A DNA stretch of 64,000 nt from Kingdonia uniflora (GCA_014058105.1 JACGCM010001272.1:1054001-1118000); one strand, 5' to 3'; counted from the first letter of the stretch, positions 24,579-36,204 are shown. The notes: a model not told the origin generated them from the sequence alone. Program-made: numbers and translations.

Positions 24579-24671
24579 CAGAAGTAGGAGTAGAAAATTC
24601 AGATCATCTCAAATTTTTATCTTTAATGTAAGGGTAGAGAAAGTTCAATTGCATGTGAATAGAGAGTCATC

Positions 24672-24906
24672 ATGAGTGTGGGAAGGTCTAAGAGAGATTT
24701 GGGTAGGAGAAAGAAAAATATATTTAAATATAGGACGTGGGACAATAATAGAAAGGCATTTTTACCCAAAAGGTACAAAACGTATTACATTAATTATCAA
24801 AGGGATGTCTTGATTCCAAAACTGAGGGCGGCTTGTGTGAGCCCCAATAACTACCAGCAGTTAGAAAGAGAAAGTACAAATAACCATTATTTTTCTTCAT
24901 TCAAAA
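24672..24906 (+). pseudogene. E3 antisense gene C, cut by the E4 LTR
   Basis: Starts MSVGRSKRDLGRRKKN and runs with KAFLPKRYKTYYIN and ERESTNNHYFSSFK to the exact start of the E4 LTR at 24907. Lys/Arg-rich and small. The E4 copy continues for about 33 more residues after this point. Role unknown; the strong basic charge would fit nucleic-acid binding, which is only inference. Confidence 0.65.
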
Positions 24907-25519
24907 TGTAATGGCCTAATTCCAAAACTCGAACTGGCTCAAAATTAGCTCTTACACCAATATACCTGTGACAAAAACTAATGTAAAGCAAAAAATGACA
25001 CAGGTATTTTAGCGTGGAAAATCTTTGAATAGGTAAAACACCACGACCTCGAGTTGAGGTTTTTGGTAATAATAACATTTATTGCTTAAGGCTGATATCT
25101 TTTTACAAGTGATCTCTCGAACTATAAATGCTTGATCTAGTAAATAAGAAATTTAGTGTTTGATAATATAGAAAATCTAGTTTTCCAGGTATTTTCTCAT
25201 ATATTTTTCTGGTCCTTATGTATTCTAAAATCTTTTCCTTTTATAGGTCTTGCCCGTGGCTCCCTATCGTGCTGAAGCACGTTATCTGAGTAATGAGGTA
25301 AGTGGTGGTTGACTGAGCAACTGTTGAGTTCGTGAGAGATAGGTGTTTTTGACTTGTTCATGTTTTTCTCTTGTGCTCGACCCACGCTTTTTATTAGTTC
25401 GTGGTGTAGGTGTCAATGCTGACTATTTATGTCACGTGAAAAATGTACGAGCCTGGTATAGAGGTAGTTCGAATTGAAGGTAGTTTGAATAGGATTAGGT
25501 CAAAGGGTAGGCCCTTCCA
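24907..25519 (-). repeat. E4 3' LTR (613 bp) with polypurine tract
   Basis: Plus strand starts TGTAATGGCCTAATTCC and ends GTAGGCCCTTCCA; the following ATCGCCCCCTAACAAC is the polypurine tract on the minus strand. Closely related to the 617-bp LTR at 58212-58828, which belongs to another copy (E9). Confidence 0.85.
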
Positions 25520-25860
25520 ATCGCCCCCTAACAACTGTAGTCACAAGTAGCTTTGGTTGAGAAAGAATCTGTAACTATATTGTGTTGGAAGTTGGAAAAA
25601 ATGATGTATTAATGTGGATTTGACTGCTATGGAAAATAAGTATTTATTTTTTATGAAGGGATGTGTCTACATTGAATGATGATGGAAAATATGAATGTAC
25701 GCGACACTTGGGGTTTTGAGATTTTCTTCTATTTTGAATGATGACACTTTGGAAACGTACCTGCACATTAAATACGAGGCTTATATAAATAGTGCCTATA
25801 CCGAGAATCCCGGCAAAGTATGTTATTTGTTAAAATATTCTCTGGATGTTCAGACTGATA

Positions 25861-26335
25861 ATGGTGAAGACCCGGAGAATGGTTTATGAAGATAGGGCTT
25901 ATGCTGAGATGCATAAATTTAAGTTTAGATATTTCGGTGATCAATCTCTGGAGATGCCCACCCCTATTCTTGTTCTACCGATGTATCAGGGTATGTCAGG
26001 AGAAGAGGCGGCTGAAGCTGAAGAAGTATTTTACTATATGTGAAGATTTTATTTTGTTGTCTTGATAGACGAGCAACATTGGAGGTGTCTGCGCATCCTT
26101 GCAGAGGACAAGGTTGAGGAGATAGATGCAGGGGTCAGTGTAATTGCGAGGCAGTATCGCCGATATCATGTGTAGGATTGGGTTCTAAGGTCGGGCCCTC
26201 TTAATCTCCATTAACTCCCTGATGGTGGTGGTTACAGAGGAGGTAATGGTGGTAGTGGAGGAGGAAGATAGAGAGTGGAAATCTGCCCCTGCACAATCAT
26301 CTTTTCTTGGCTCTAAGAAGACCTCCTGCTTGAAG
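25861..26335 (+). pseudogene. E4 antisense gene A
   Basis: TATATAAATAG at 25782-25792, ATG at 25861: MVKTRRMVYEDRAYAEMHK, then RYFGDQSLEMPTP and GMSGEEAAEAEEVFYYM with a TGA at 26041-26043. The frame goes on with the RCLRILAEDK block and, after a frameshift, a Gly-rich tail near 26225-26275. The E9 copy agrees at most positions. Well conserved in its first 60 codons, later broken by stops. Confidence 0.65.
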
Positions 26336-27090
26336 AATTAGTTCAAGCACCGACTCCTTCTACTTTCATGTCTAAACTTCTTCCAAACCCAGTTTCTGGC
26401 CAGAGTAACATGGAGTGAAGGTAGAAGGATATCTGGTGATTTCCAATGCCTGTTTGCTTTAGAAAATTCTTGAAGTGAAACATCACTGAAAACAGATATG
26501 GTAAATTGAAGGATTTATTGTTTTCAGAGTACCTGAAGGACTTATCATATGTAAAGTACCTGAAAGACTTTGCATTTGTAATGTAATTGTAACTCACATT
26601 CGAGCTTAATAAAAACTGTTTATTTAAACTCTGTGTTGATAGATAAAATCTAAATCTTGTGATTGAAATCGAGCTATGAATTATTCTGATGTATGAGTAG
26701 AGGACGAAATAAAATATATAAGATCGAACTAGAGTGCATATTTGAGCAATCGAATTGTATAAATGTGTTTCGAACTAAATAACTTAGAATTATTGGGAAA
26801 AGTCTTATAAAAGAGGAAGGATTTGTAAGAGTTAGAAATTCGAGCTCAGAAAGATTTCTCTCGAACTGTTAGATTTTTGGAAGAATAAGTTCGAAATGAG
26901 AAAGGTCGAATCCACTTAGGGTGATGTGGAGAGATAAGTTCAAATAGAGTCATTAACATATTAGGGTTTGCTACTTTGGAAAAACAATATATATATATAT
27001 ATATATATTCAAATTATGGGGGATTTAAAGTGATCTAAAAAATTGCATAAATATGGGGAAAATGAATTTTAAATAGGAGGAAGAAATAGA

Positions 27091-27471
27091 TATGGTGTGG
27101 ACTTGATCTGAGAGAATTCGTTATGTTGCTGAGGAATAATTGGCGATAAAGATAACTGAAGTGCGGGAACGGATTTTTGGCTTGTTAGATTATGATACTG
27201 ACTTGCTAGAGTTGGAATATCAGTTTGAAGGTTTAGATGCAAGGGGTCAGGAACTTGAGTTAGGACGTCGCTTCTATGATGAGCTATTCCGGGAAGTGAT
27301 TCTGGATCCTTCAGCTCAAAAAGCGATTGTGAAGCTAATTGTTAAGGAAGAGATCGATGAAGAAGATGTAAAGATTGCTGGGAACAAGATGATCAGGTGT
27401 GGTTCTCCATGACATTTGGGATATTTCATGTGTAGTTGTATGTGAGGAAGTAAATTTTATGAGTTCGAATA
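27091..27471 (+). pseudogene. E4 antisense gene B
   Basis: The frame begins ATGGTGTGGACT at 27091 but a TGA follows after four codons. The main open piece (27140-27412) has ITEVRERIFGLLDYDTD, ELELGRRFYDELF and KMIRCGSP, then a stop and the HLGYFMC block, ending at about 27471. The same blocks occur in E3 gene B. No family recognised. Confidence 0.6.
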
Positions 27472-27578
27472 ACTATCAAAGAAATGTAATTAGAATGAAG
27501 TTTAAATATGTCCCCTTTTGCTGCAAATATTATTGACTATTGTGAAAAAATAATTTAAATTTGAAATGTAAGAGCTTT

Positions 27579-27607
27579 GGAAATGACGTCAGCACTTCTA
27601 TAAGTAG
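27579..27607 (+). promoter_or_regulatory. Promoter of antisense gene C (E4): TGACGTCA plus TATA
   Basis: TTGGAAATGACGTCAGCAC then TTCTATAAGTAG. Palindrome at 27584-27591, TATA at 27599-27607 (15 bp later), ATG at 27700 (101 bp later). Matches the E3 promoter in motif and spacing. Confidence 0.6.
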
Positions 27608-27699
27608 AAGAAGCAAGAATAAAAAAAGCAGGTAGCTTTTGATTTTGTCTCTGGTGTAATTACAGGGAAAGTTTGATTATGTGTAAGTGTTGAGTCATC

Positions 27700-28029
27700 A
27701 TGAGTGTGAGAAGGTCTGAGGGAGATTTGGGTAAGAGAAATAAAAATATATTAAAATATAGGGTAGGGGGCAATGATGGGAAGGCATTTTTACCAAAAAA
27801 GTGCAAGACGTCTGACATTAATTGTGAAAGAGATGTATCGGTTCCAAAACTGAGGGTGGCTTATGCGAGGCCCAATAACTGCCTGCAGTTAGAGATAAAA
27901 AATATAAACAATACTTCATCTTCTTCATTCAAATGTTTATCACCTTCAAAAAAATTAAAGAACAGTGAGAAAGAAAAGCAAAAAAATATCAAAGATTTTT
28001 ATGAGAGATTAGTCGAGAGTGATCAATAA
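27700..28029 (+). CDS. E4 antisense gene C: small basic protein, frame intact
   Basis: 109 codons: MSVRRSEGDLGKRNKNILKY, then NDGKAFLPKKCKT, ERDVSVPKLRVAYARPNN and a Lys/Ser-rich tail (KKLKNSEKEKQKN) ending FYERLVESDQ. It is open from the start with no breaks, unlike genes A, B and D of the same element. It lies opposite to gag-pol and has its own promoter-like site 100 bp upstream. The predicted protein is strongly basic. Not a family I can name. Confidence 0.6.
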   Translation: MSVRRSEGDLGKRNKNILKYRVGGNDGKAFLPKKCKTSDINCERDVSVPKLRVAYARPNNCLQLEIKNINNTSSSSFKCLSPSKKLKNSEKEKQKNIKDFYERLVESDQ

Positions 28030-28352
28030 TCAAAGTGAGAGAAGGTTGAAGAGATTGAGTCACGAAGGTTGTTATATAGCAGCATTGTGAGGGAAGGATT
28101 TGTTGCTGTGACAGATTCATATTTAGACGTAAAAGGTTAGTAGATGATTCATGATATTTTGATGTATTTCATTTGAAAAATTATTGTGGGTTTCAAATTT
28201 CAAAAAATTACTAGCTTTAGTAACCTATAAAAATTTGTTTGATATATTTGTAAAAAGGGATACGAATGATATAGGTATTTGTGTGATGTATATGTAAAAT
28301 ATTATGATGGAATACCTGGGCCTGTATGTAGCTCTAGCGTAAGGAGTTTTGT

Positions 28353-29450
28353 GTGAAATCAAACCTCATATGTAGAGTTGTAGTTGATATGGAGACTTCA
28401 CCTGTTATGGAGGCTTCAGCCTCTGGTATTTTGGCTGAAACTGAAAGTGTAGTTTTCGATAGGGAGGATGAAGTTAAAGTTGATCAATTTCCGGATTTCA
28501 CAGGAAAATTGGTGTCATATTCTCCAAACTCTGATGTATTTAGAGAGCTTTATAAAGATAAATCTCTTGTAGGGGGAAGATGGGGCAATTATATAGAACA
28601 TGCTAGTAGGCTATTTAGAAGTTGCATGGAAGGATCTGGGGGTTAGACGAATCGATCTCCTTGGAGTATTATGATGGAAATGTCTAAAGCGACCTGAAAG
28701 AGGGTTTTTTGTGTTACCTGTCTCAATTGGAGTATGGGTTGAGTTTGTCCCTTAGCTATCTTATGATAGGGATTATGAATATCATAAGAGTATGTCCTGC
28801 TCAATTCAATGGAACATGTGGGAGGTTATAAATGTCTGCGAGAGTTTGAATAAGTATTGGGAGGAGAAAGAGGTAGAAATGAGATTATCTCCTGAAGATG
28901 TATTGTAGTTTTATGGGGTGAAAAACTATTCTGCAAATGGAGAGGCATATTTTTTTGCGAGTTCGACTAGTCCTCTATTCTTTGATCTAAATTTAGTAGG
29001 TCGAATGTGGAATGATAATGTGATTTAGGTACAGGGTGACTGCCTTCAGAGAGATGATGAAGAACCTATGGAAATTCTATATAGAACTGTGAAGCAAAGT
29101 AAGTGTAATAATGTATAATATTAAAATACTAAAATTAAATGTTGCTTTATTGTTGATATTGTGTTGTTGTTTAGCAGGTCCTCGGTCGAAGGTGAAGAAG
29201 TCCCTGTTAGATGCTGTTGCTCAGGAAGGCATCGAGCTTGAGGCAGTGTTGAAAGAACTTAGTATTAGTTGAAAGAACCATGCAAATAACAGGTCTGAGA
29301 AAGTTCAAAAGTCTCTAGGAATGAGGCTAATAACGGGTGTTGGTGGTTATAAGAAGAGGGGGTCTGGTGGAGATAGATGAGCAGTTTTGCATAAGGCCTA
29401 TGAAGTAGATTTTGTGAATGTGCCGGAGTCTACCACATCAGCCGAATGGG
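28353..29450 (+). pseudogene. E4 antisense gene D, spliced, decayed and truncated
   Basis: Begins at 28353 or, more likely, 28389 (METSPVMEASASG). KSLVGGRWGNYIEHASRLFR parallels the E5 N-terminus; then FLCYLSQLEYGLS and the PF04195-like block, broken by stops and a frameshift. A GT-AG intron at 29099-29177 (79 bp) precedes exon 2 (GTCCTCGG..., EGIELEAVLKELSIS). Exon 2 stops abruptly near 29450 at the junction with E5 repeats. Confidence 0.65.
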
Positions 29451-29890
29451 ACCGCCACATAGCTCATAAAATACATTTGCTCTCCCAAGAGACCTGTGTC
29501 CAGCTATCTCAAATACAATTTCATCTCATTAAGGTCGTTTATTGATACGCTCACTTCGACCTGTAATCGAGACCGCCACATAGCTCATAAAACACATTTG
29601 CTCTCCCAAGAGACCTGTGTCCAGCTATCTCAAATATAATTTCATCTCATTCAGGCCACTTATTGATACGCTCAATTCGACCTATAATTGGGACCGCCAC
29701 ATAGCTCATCAAAATACACTTACTCCCCCAAGAGACCTGTGTACAGCTATCTCAAAAACAATTTCGTCTCCTTGAGACCAACATATAGCTCATAGAGTAC
29801 ACATGCTCTCCCAAGAGACTTGTGATACAACTATTGCATTTTATCAATGCAGTCGTCAATTTACACTTAAATTCGACCTATCACTAACAT
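29451..29890 (+). repeat. 121-bp tandem repeat at the E5 left edge
   Basis: ACCGCCACATAGCTCAT recurs at 29451, 29572 and 29693 (exactly 121 bp apart), and a shorter, diverged copy starts at 29777. Each unit also carries CCAAGAGACCTGTGT. Tandem repeats in the region between pol and the 3' LTR are known in Tat-lineage elements and can seed satellites. Confidence 0.9.
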
Positions 29891-30008
29891 ACTTGCAAAT
29901 ACAACTTATTCATATGACTCTGAATGATACTTATTGGATAACCCATTTCGTTTAAGCTGTCTCAACAGATCATTTTATACAGGTCAAGCATATGTTACAA
30001 CGACCCTT

Positions 30009-33000
30009 CTATTTGTCACGCTTTGGGCGCACCAAAGTAGAACTTTCCCCAGGATGCAAGGTTGGGAAAGGCATATTAACGACATTTTCAGCTGACGGGA
30101 GATCCATTATTCCCGCCACTCGCACCATCACAGAATCCAGTAAGGTTACACGCATAGCCTGCAGATCATACTCCATGCCTTGCCGCTTTACAGTTTCATG
30201 AGCATCTTGCACTTTCTTCACGTCAGAGCACAAAACTTCAAACGCTCGGAATGAGGCTTCATCCGCAGGAAGCAACAAAATTTCGGATAGTCCGGATTGC
30301 ACCTTTATTAGTTCCTCATCAAGATGTTTACATCGCGCTATAAGGAACACTTTCTCCTTCAACAGAGAACTCATATACTCATCAGTGACGACTACAGTAC
30401 GGTAGAGTTTGTCCTTCATCAATCGCAGCTTCTCGGATAATTTCTGACACTCCACACTATCATCCGGCTCTTCCGAACTCTCGTCCACTATCGACTCCTG
30501 CAACTCACGGTATTTCCGATCTAATTCGTTATATCGAAAATCATCTTCCAGACATAACAACTCCAAGGATTGTTTCTCATGTTCTACCTCGGATATCCAG
30601 ATATGACACTTATTGAGGACCTCATCGAAATTGAGTTCCTTATTTTTATGCCTGCCATCTTGGGAACGAGCTCTATCACTTTTCCTCTGACAAGAAGCTC
30701 GGGCAGCATGCAGGTCACGCATCACCATATCAATACGACCTCACAGATAATAAAGTTTGCCATCATGTTTCTTTACAAGATCTGCATTCTCTGACATCGA
30801 ACTTCAAAGACTCATAGATCATTTTTTTGTTGCGAAATGATACTATTCAAATCCAGCACTTTCTGATTGCCAGTCATAACGTCAAGCCTCTTCTTCTTCA
30901 ATGCAGCTTTATATGCTTCAACACTTTCTTTAGCAGTAACTATATCAGCATCTCTCTGAGACAGTTCTACTATCACAGCATTTAGCCGATCCTGCAAATC
31001 AAGTACATTCGATTCGAGTTTTGAATTCAAGATCGCAGTCTCCTCTGCAGCCAACAAACACTTTTGCAAATCTTCATTCGATTTATTCAACGAGGTGGAC
31101 AAAGCAGACAGTTCGTTCTGCTTATCAGCTAACTCCTACAAATCCAGATTATAAACGAGCATGCATACATCAATACAAGAGAGCTACATCATTTTACAAT
31201 ATATATTACAAAAGCTCGAATTCGTTGTTTCAATCACAATTGAACCCTACTAGCATCTGTTTGCAGTGATTGCACTTTCCTATCATCCTTTCTCAAATTG
31301 AAGAAAAGGATCCTCATCGATCTCCGCCCCTACAAAAGCCAAGATTATCAGGCAAAGGACCTACATCACCCCATATCACAGACACGCCAGCCCGAGTTGA
31401 ACATCTGTGGGCTTCTACACTATGGCGATTACGAGCTTCTTGTGCCAAGAATTTTACTCGAGATGGGTCGGTCGTTATACCCCTCTCAGTTAAAAGCTCT
31501 AAATAGGCCATTTTCAAGCCACGCTCACTATCTACTTCGGCCTCCAAATACAGTGTCAAGACTGATAGTAATTTTTGGCACCTAAACTTATAACTCTCAA
31601 GGACAAATGGAGTATCTCTCACATTTTTACTAAATTCAAGATACCTAGTGTACTCTTTTCGCAAAACTTCATCTCTCTACGTTTTTATTTTCTCATACCT
31701 ACATTGGAGCTCGGCTATCTCACTAAAGGTTTTATCAAAATTTGATTTATGAAGACGTCTCTCCTATTCAAGTTTATTATGTACCTGTTAGCTACGAGTG
31801 ATGCTATCCCTCGCTCGACTCAGGGATTTCTCCAACTCACTCACTCGTCCTCTCAACCGAACTATCTCCTACAAGCACAACATACAAGTCAATATCAAAC
31901 AACACCAGCGAACTATTCAAACTCTCAAACAAACAGAATAGTAGTGTCATCAATGCAAAGACAATGTTTCCAACCAAGCGAACTACAACAGAGTACAAAA
32001 TGAAAGATTAAACTTCAAGCTACCACCAAGTTCGGTGCATTAGTCAAAGGAGGAACGGGAGTTTCCTCAGGAATAACGGTTGGATTAGCAGCTGGGGATG
32101 CGTCATCTTTAAAGGGATCGACCTTTTCATAACCACCAGCAATAGACAGCTCTACTTCCTCAACAGACAAACCCCAGTGGTAGCATCCCTTAACTAGATT
32201 GTTCTGACCTTCCACCACTTCAACAACAGCCTGCTGGCCCACTTTTATTAGTTCGGCTCTCTGTTTAGCAGGAGCAGCCTCAAATTGTTCTTTCTCCAGA
32301 AGCTTCTCTTCCTCGAGTTGAATTTTCTCCTTCTCGAGCTAAATATTTTGATCTTTTAACTGCTGAATCCAGGCCGCAGTTTCTGCCTCAGCCGCAGCAC
32401 GCTCAGAATAAGCAAACATCAACACTTCAAACACTCCCTGACAAGAAGCAGCCAACTGTACCACAAACAAGACAGTGTTAAATTTCAAATCGCATTATTG
32501 TCAAAGATAAAGGGTACAAAAAAGTCATCCATACATACATGCGAGATGCTCGAATGAATCTTCACACTTAGAAGGCTAGGATCACACCTCATCAGGTTGA
32601 CAGATTCTTTCGCAACGGCCTGCACATCCACCTTATGAAAAGAGCTCGGCTCCGCGACCACAGACCGTTTTTGCTTCTTTGAAAGCGGAGCATCACGCCC
32701 AGAAGGGTCGACGACATCTTTTGTAATAGGGGCCGGTGGCTCAAGAGCAACAATCTCAGCAAAGGTTTTAGAACCTTTCCTTCCCCGTTTCAGAGCATTG
32801 TTAAAAACCCCAACCGGAGCAGGGACAGCAGTTGCAGCTTTAAAAAGAGAGCTCGGAGTGGCCATAGCTCTATTTTGGTGACTCCGCTGTATTTTCACCA
32901 CTGAGGAATTCAGCCTCTTCTCCCAACGGATGCCAAGCTCACCAAGTACTTGATTTAGCTCGGTTCCCTCTCGACCTGCAACATCAAATAAACTTGACGT

Positions 33001-33876
33001 ATCAGCAACACACTTCGGCTCGGGCTCTGCAATGATCAACAAGGAGTGATGTTAGAAGTTCATCATAAATTATAATAAAGCCGAAGCAGTAAGAAAACAC
33101 TTACTCCCACAAAAATTCCAGTGAATCAGCTCGAGCGCTGGTTCCCCGGCCACTTGCATACAATCACCACTCACCATCACAAGATGGTCGCGCCAGGGTC
33201 TCCCCGACGATTCAAAATCAAAGAATTTCGACCTTGTCGAATCACTATACAGATATCCACTGCGGGAAGGTTTCAGATACTTGAATTTATAAAATTTCAA
33301 GACATCTTCAGCAGTGAACTGTTTGTCAATATCACCAGTTCGCCATTGGTGGTTGAGAGCTTCGCAGACCCTCATCATCTCGTACACATTGCTATTTAAT
33401 TGAGTAGGGCAGCAATGCAATAAATTCATCACCCCCTTCTGGAAAAAAGTAAGGGGATCTCTCAAGCCGTATTCGAACTGACCGAGGTAACAGAGGAACC
33501 CCTCTTCCACGACCTCCTCACCAGTCCCGTTATAGTACGAGATTTCTACGTCCTGTCCTATACCCTTCCCTTTTATCCACTTCTTCAAGGAGGGCACCTC
33601 GTAATGCCCTATATCACCATTATCCCTCATAATGGTTCTAAACCATTTACTTCCATGACTGAGGTAACGCCCCCAACTCCCATCTAAAGATCGTCTATAC
33701 TTAGAGAACCACTTGACTTTATTACCAGGTTTGGGACAACAAAAGAATTCCCCAGTCTCCATCTCAGTGGCAGACACATCTCTAGCAGGGACATCACTAA
33801 CCTCTATATCGTCCACGGTCCTATCAGAGGAAGATGTCTCCGATGACCAAGACTCCATAGTCTCGGCAGACATCAC
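30009..33876 (-). CDS. E5 antisense gene D: gypsy-type transposon-domain plus coiled-coil protein, multi-exon, near intact
   Basis: Minus strand, opposite to the element. Exon 1 (33876-33105) has MMSAETMESWSSETSSSD, then the PF04195-like domain at about residues 115-245: GQFEYGLRDPLTFFQKG, CCPTQLNSNVYEMMR, KPSRSGYLYSDS. Introns with GT-AG ends: 33027-33104 (78 bp) and 32456-32538 (83 bp). Exon 2 holds a Lys/Arg-rich KKQKR run that could act as a nuclear signal. Later exons (32015-32455, 31314-31700, 30812-31130, 30009-30740) are heptad-rich coiled coil, e.g. LEKEKIQLEEEKLLEKEQFE, with QEARNRHSV shared with E1. The last exon ends TLVRPKRDK. One TAG (near 32340) interrupts exon 3; exon joints beyond the second intron are not certain. 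Role unknown. Confidence 0.65.
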
Positions 33877-34056
33877 TAATTTACTACTGGGCTTAATATT
33901 TTTAGAACGTATCTAAAAATAAATACAACAGCAGGAGCCTTTTTCAGAATGTTTCAAACCTCAGGGCTCCTCCCCCAGACAAGACAAGACAGTTCAAAAC
34001 TACTACTATCATAGTTGAACTATATCAAGCTATTCAAAGAATCAAAGAAAATAGTA

Positions 34057-34440
34057 CTAACCTGTACTCGAAGAGCAACAGTCTGCAACGCCAGCAGATA
34101 CTCTCACTCCAGACGGCAAAACTTTGTTTATCCGGGGCAACTCAGATGGCAATGGTGAACCACGTTCAGAGTTACAAGACTTTCTCTCTCTAGAAGTATC
34201 CCTCACTTTCTCTACAAACAAATGAGTATTGTGGGAGGAAGAGAGACGGTTTTTATTACCACCCCACGATTTGTGAAATGACGGTTCAAGATGACACGCG
34301 TCAGCATCTTCCCTAGCAGCAGGCACATCTTTTCGTTTGCCCTCATCATTATGGTTGGGATTACGTGCTCTGTTATCATGTCTGACCCTTGGCTCTATAA
34401 CCGCTTCGTCTAAACGCCTGTCTAACATTATTTTAAGCAA
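34057..34440 (-). CDS. E5 antisense gene at the position of C: small basic protein
   Basis: 127 codons from 34440 (or 34428, MLDRRLDEAVIEPR), rich in Arg/Asn/Ser: NRARNPNHNDEGKRKD, SHNTHLFVEKVRDTSRERKS. It sits where gene C lies in E3/E4 and is likewise small and basic, but similarity is weak and may be only compositional. A TATA-like GCTATATATAATG lies on the minus strand at about 34525-34540, about 100 bp upstream, like the gene C spacing. Confidence 0.5.
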   Translation of the reverse strand: MLKIMLDRRLDEAVIEPRVRHDNRARNPNHNDEGKRKDVPAAREDADACHLEPSFHKSWGGNKNRLSSSHNTHLFVEKVRDTSRERKSCNSERGSPLPSELPRINKVLPSGVRVSAGVADCCSSSTG

Positions 34441-35519
34441 GGTTCACTGCCCAAGAAAATCAACAATAGTACGGTTATGTACGTACAACAACAAAGACTG
34501 AAGCCACGCAACCTTGCCTCATTATATATAGCTTGTGCTAAAACCCTAATACAGTTATCACAGCTATCACTCATCCTATTCTGAATCTACACAAGCAGAA
34601 AATCAGCAGAAAATCATTCAACAATATTGCATCCGATCAATTCAGGAAAAGAGAATATCAAAGAAATCATTTTATTATGGTCGAGAATCCGACCCTACAC
34701 AATATACAAAGAATGATCTTCAACAATACTCTCGTCCTCTACAATCCGTTTTTCCTGCATCATCTACCGAACTATCACTTCGTATGGTTCAGCAACAAGG
34801 CAGTGTTACTTCTTCTATCATACTTCACCTATTGCATCCAAGATCTCATTAGGATCACAACCGCTCCCGACAACTATGGAGATACCATTCCAACAGAACG
34901 GGTAAATTGCACGAAGGGAGTATTATGCGTCATAACTTTTCAACAGATATGCCAACAATAAAGTTACACAAGGAGCACGTATACAACTCGACACCAGAAA
35001 TGATTCTACAATTCAGATGTCTATATCCTCAAGGATATTCTCTGACTCCGAAGAATACAAACTATGTACTAGTGACCTACTCTACATGGGACTAGTTCGA
35101 TGAATACAAAAGAAATATTACCAACTACAAGTTTATTTCATATGAACAGTTCGGATACAGTAAACAAGACAGACACACATTTGAACAGACAAGATAGAAG
35201 AAAAGTTAGCAAATAAGAAGTTTTCATTCAGTTCGGAATTCCGATCACAAAAGATCATTTTTACAGACTTTTCGTTCTATTATAAGACTATCTATTGTGT
35301 TCTTCAGAAGATGACAGTACAACACTTAAACCGAAGTTTACGTGTTGCCCCGTATCAACCACCACAACAGTGGAGTACAGGAGCAGACAAGGCAGTGAAT
35401 CTGATACAACTGCCTCCATATCAGATGACAGTGCAACACTTGAATAGAAACAATGGAGGGCCCAGCAGAAAAACTCAAAGCTCAAGGATGGAAATTGAAA
35501 TGAGACAGAGGACAAAATT

Positions 35520-35908
35520 AATCTCACCACTCCACCATAACCCCCACCTCCGCTTCCAATGAAGGACCTCCCCCACCGTTACAATACCCAATCTTTCGCA
35601 GGGTATCGAAAGTACTTCTCAGACGACTTCCCCGCCTTCTCGTCTTCCGCCAACACCGCATCTTCTGCAAGCATCCGTAGACAGGACCGACGGTGAGCAG
35701 CAAACAAAACCATATAATAGAATCGCCACAGCTGATGAAAATCATCCTCCACCTCCTCTACTTCTTCCCACGTCATCCCATGGAAAGTCGGCGGAACAGG
35801 GATTGGAGTTGGCAATGAAAGGCTTTGGGTTCCAAAATAACGAGTTTGCAGACACGCAATTTTTGTCTGAACCCGAACTTCATATGCTTGGCATCGAGTT
35901 GTCACCAT
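35520..35908 (-). CDS. E5 antisense gene A
   Basis: ATG at 35908 (or 35911): MVTTRCQAYEVRVQ, then RYFGTQSLSLPTPIPVPPTF, GMTWEEVEEVEDDFHQLWRF, RRSCLRMLAEDAV and AKDWVL, with a stop at about 35579-35581. Immediately after, another frame gives a Gly-rich stretch, so a frameshift or a small intron near 35585 probably joins them. A TATAAAATA box lies about 70-75 bp upstream on the minus strand (near 35980). Conserved blocks match gene A in E3, E4 and E9. No known family recognised. Confidence 0.65.
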
Positions 35909-36187
35909 CACTGCTACTCAACCCAACATAAACAGCTGACAACGTCAACCAGGGTGAACAGTGATAATAACTATTCACCATATTTTATACCCGTAGCATT
36001 TAAATGCACATTATAACTTCCCATGAAATTTAAACTCCAGCACGCGCCTCAAGCCGATTTTTCATGAGCCCAGCAGTCAAAGTCATTTTTTCTCCAGATT
36101 CATAGAACCATTTAATAAAGCATTTATGGCAACTTTTCAGAATCTTCTCACCCAACAGCACTCGTAACACATGTACTTCCTGCTATT

Positions 36188-36204
36188 GGCTGAGAGGGGG
36201 CATA
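36188..36204 (+). other. E5 polypurine tract
   Basis: GGCTGAGAGGGGGCATA directly before the LTR start TGTAATAGAC. It primes plus-strand synthesis and fixes the element's orientation as plus. Confidence 0.75.

Larger units (their letters stand above)
21981..24906 (-). mobile_element. E3: Tat-type element, 3' LTR plus antisense genes A, B and part of C
   Basis: Minus-orientation element of which only the 3' end is present: LTR (21981-22518), polypurine tract, then antisense genes on the plus strand. It stops at 24906, inside gene C, where the LTR of E4 begins, so E4 is inserted in E3. No gag-pol of E3 is identified nearby. Confidence 0.8.
24907..29450 (-). mobile_element. E4: Tat-type element, 3' LTR plus antisense genes A, B, C, D; inserted in E3
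   Basis: Minus-oriented 3' end with LTR (24907-25519), polypurine tract and all four antisense genes on the plus strand. It ends near 29450 inside gene D exon 2, where E5-derived tandem repeats begin. It interrupts gene C of E3, so it is younger than E3. An (AT)n tract sits at about 26983-27009. Confidence 0.8.

Noticed and set aside
29451..29890. Regular repeats that might suggest a CRISPR-like array
   Set aside because: Units are 121 bp, contiguous and without unique spacers; the context is a plant retroelement.
34677..35095. Two overlapping plus-strand frames in E5 (sense to the element)
   Set aside because: No domain, no counterpart in E3 or E4, and they lie between the antisense genes A and C.
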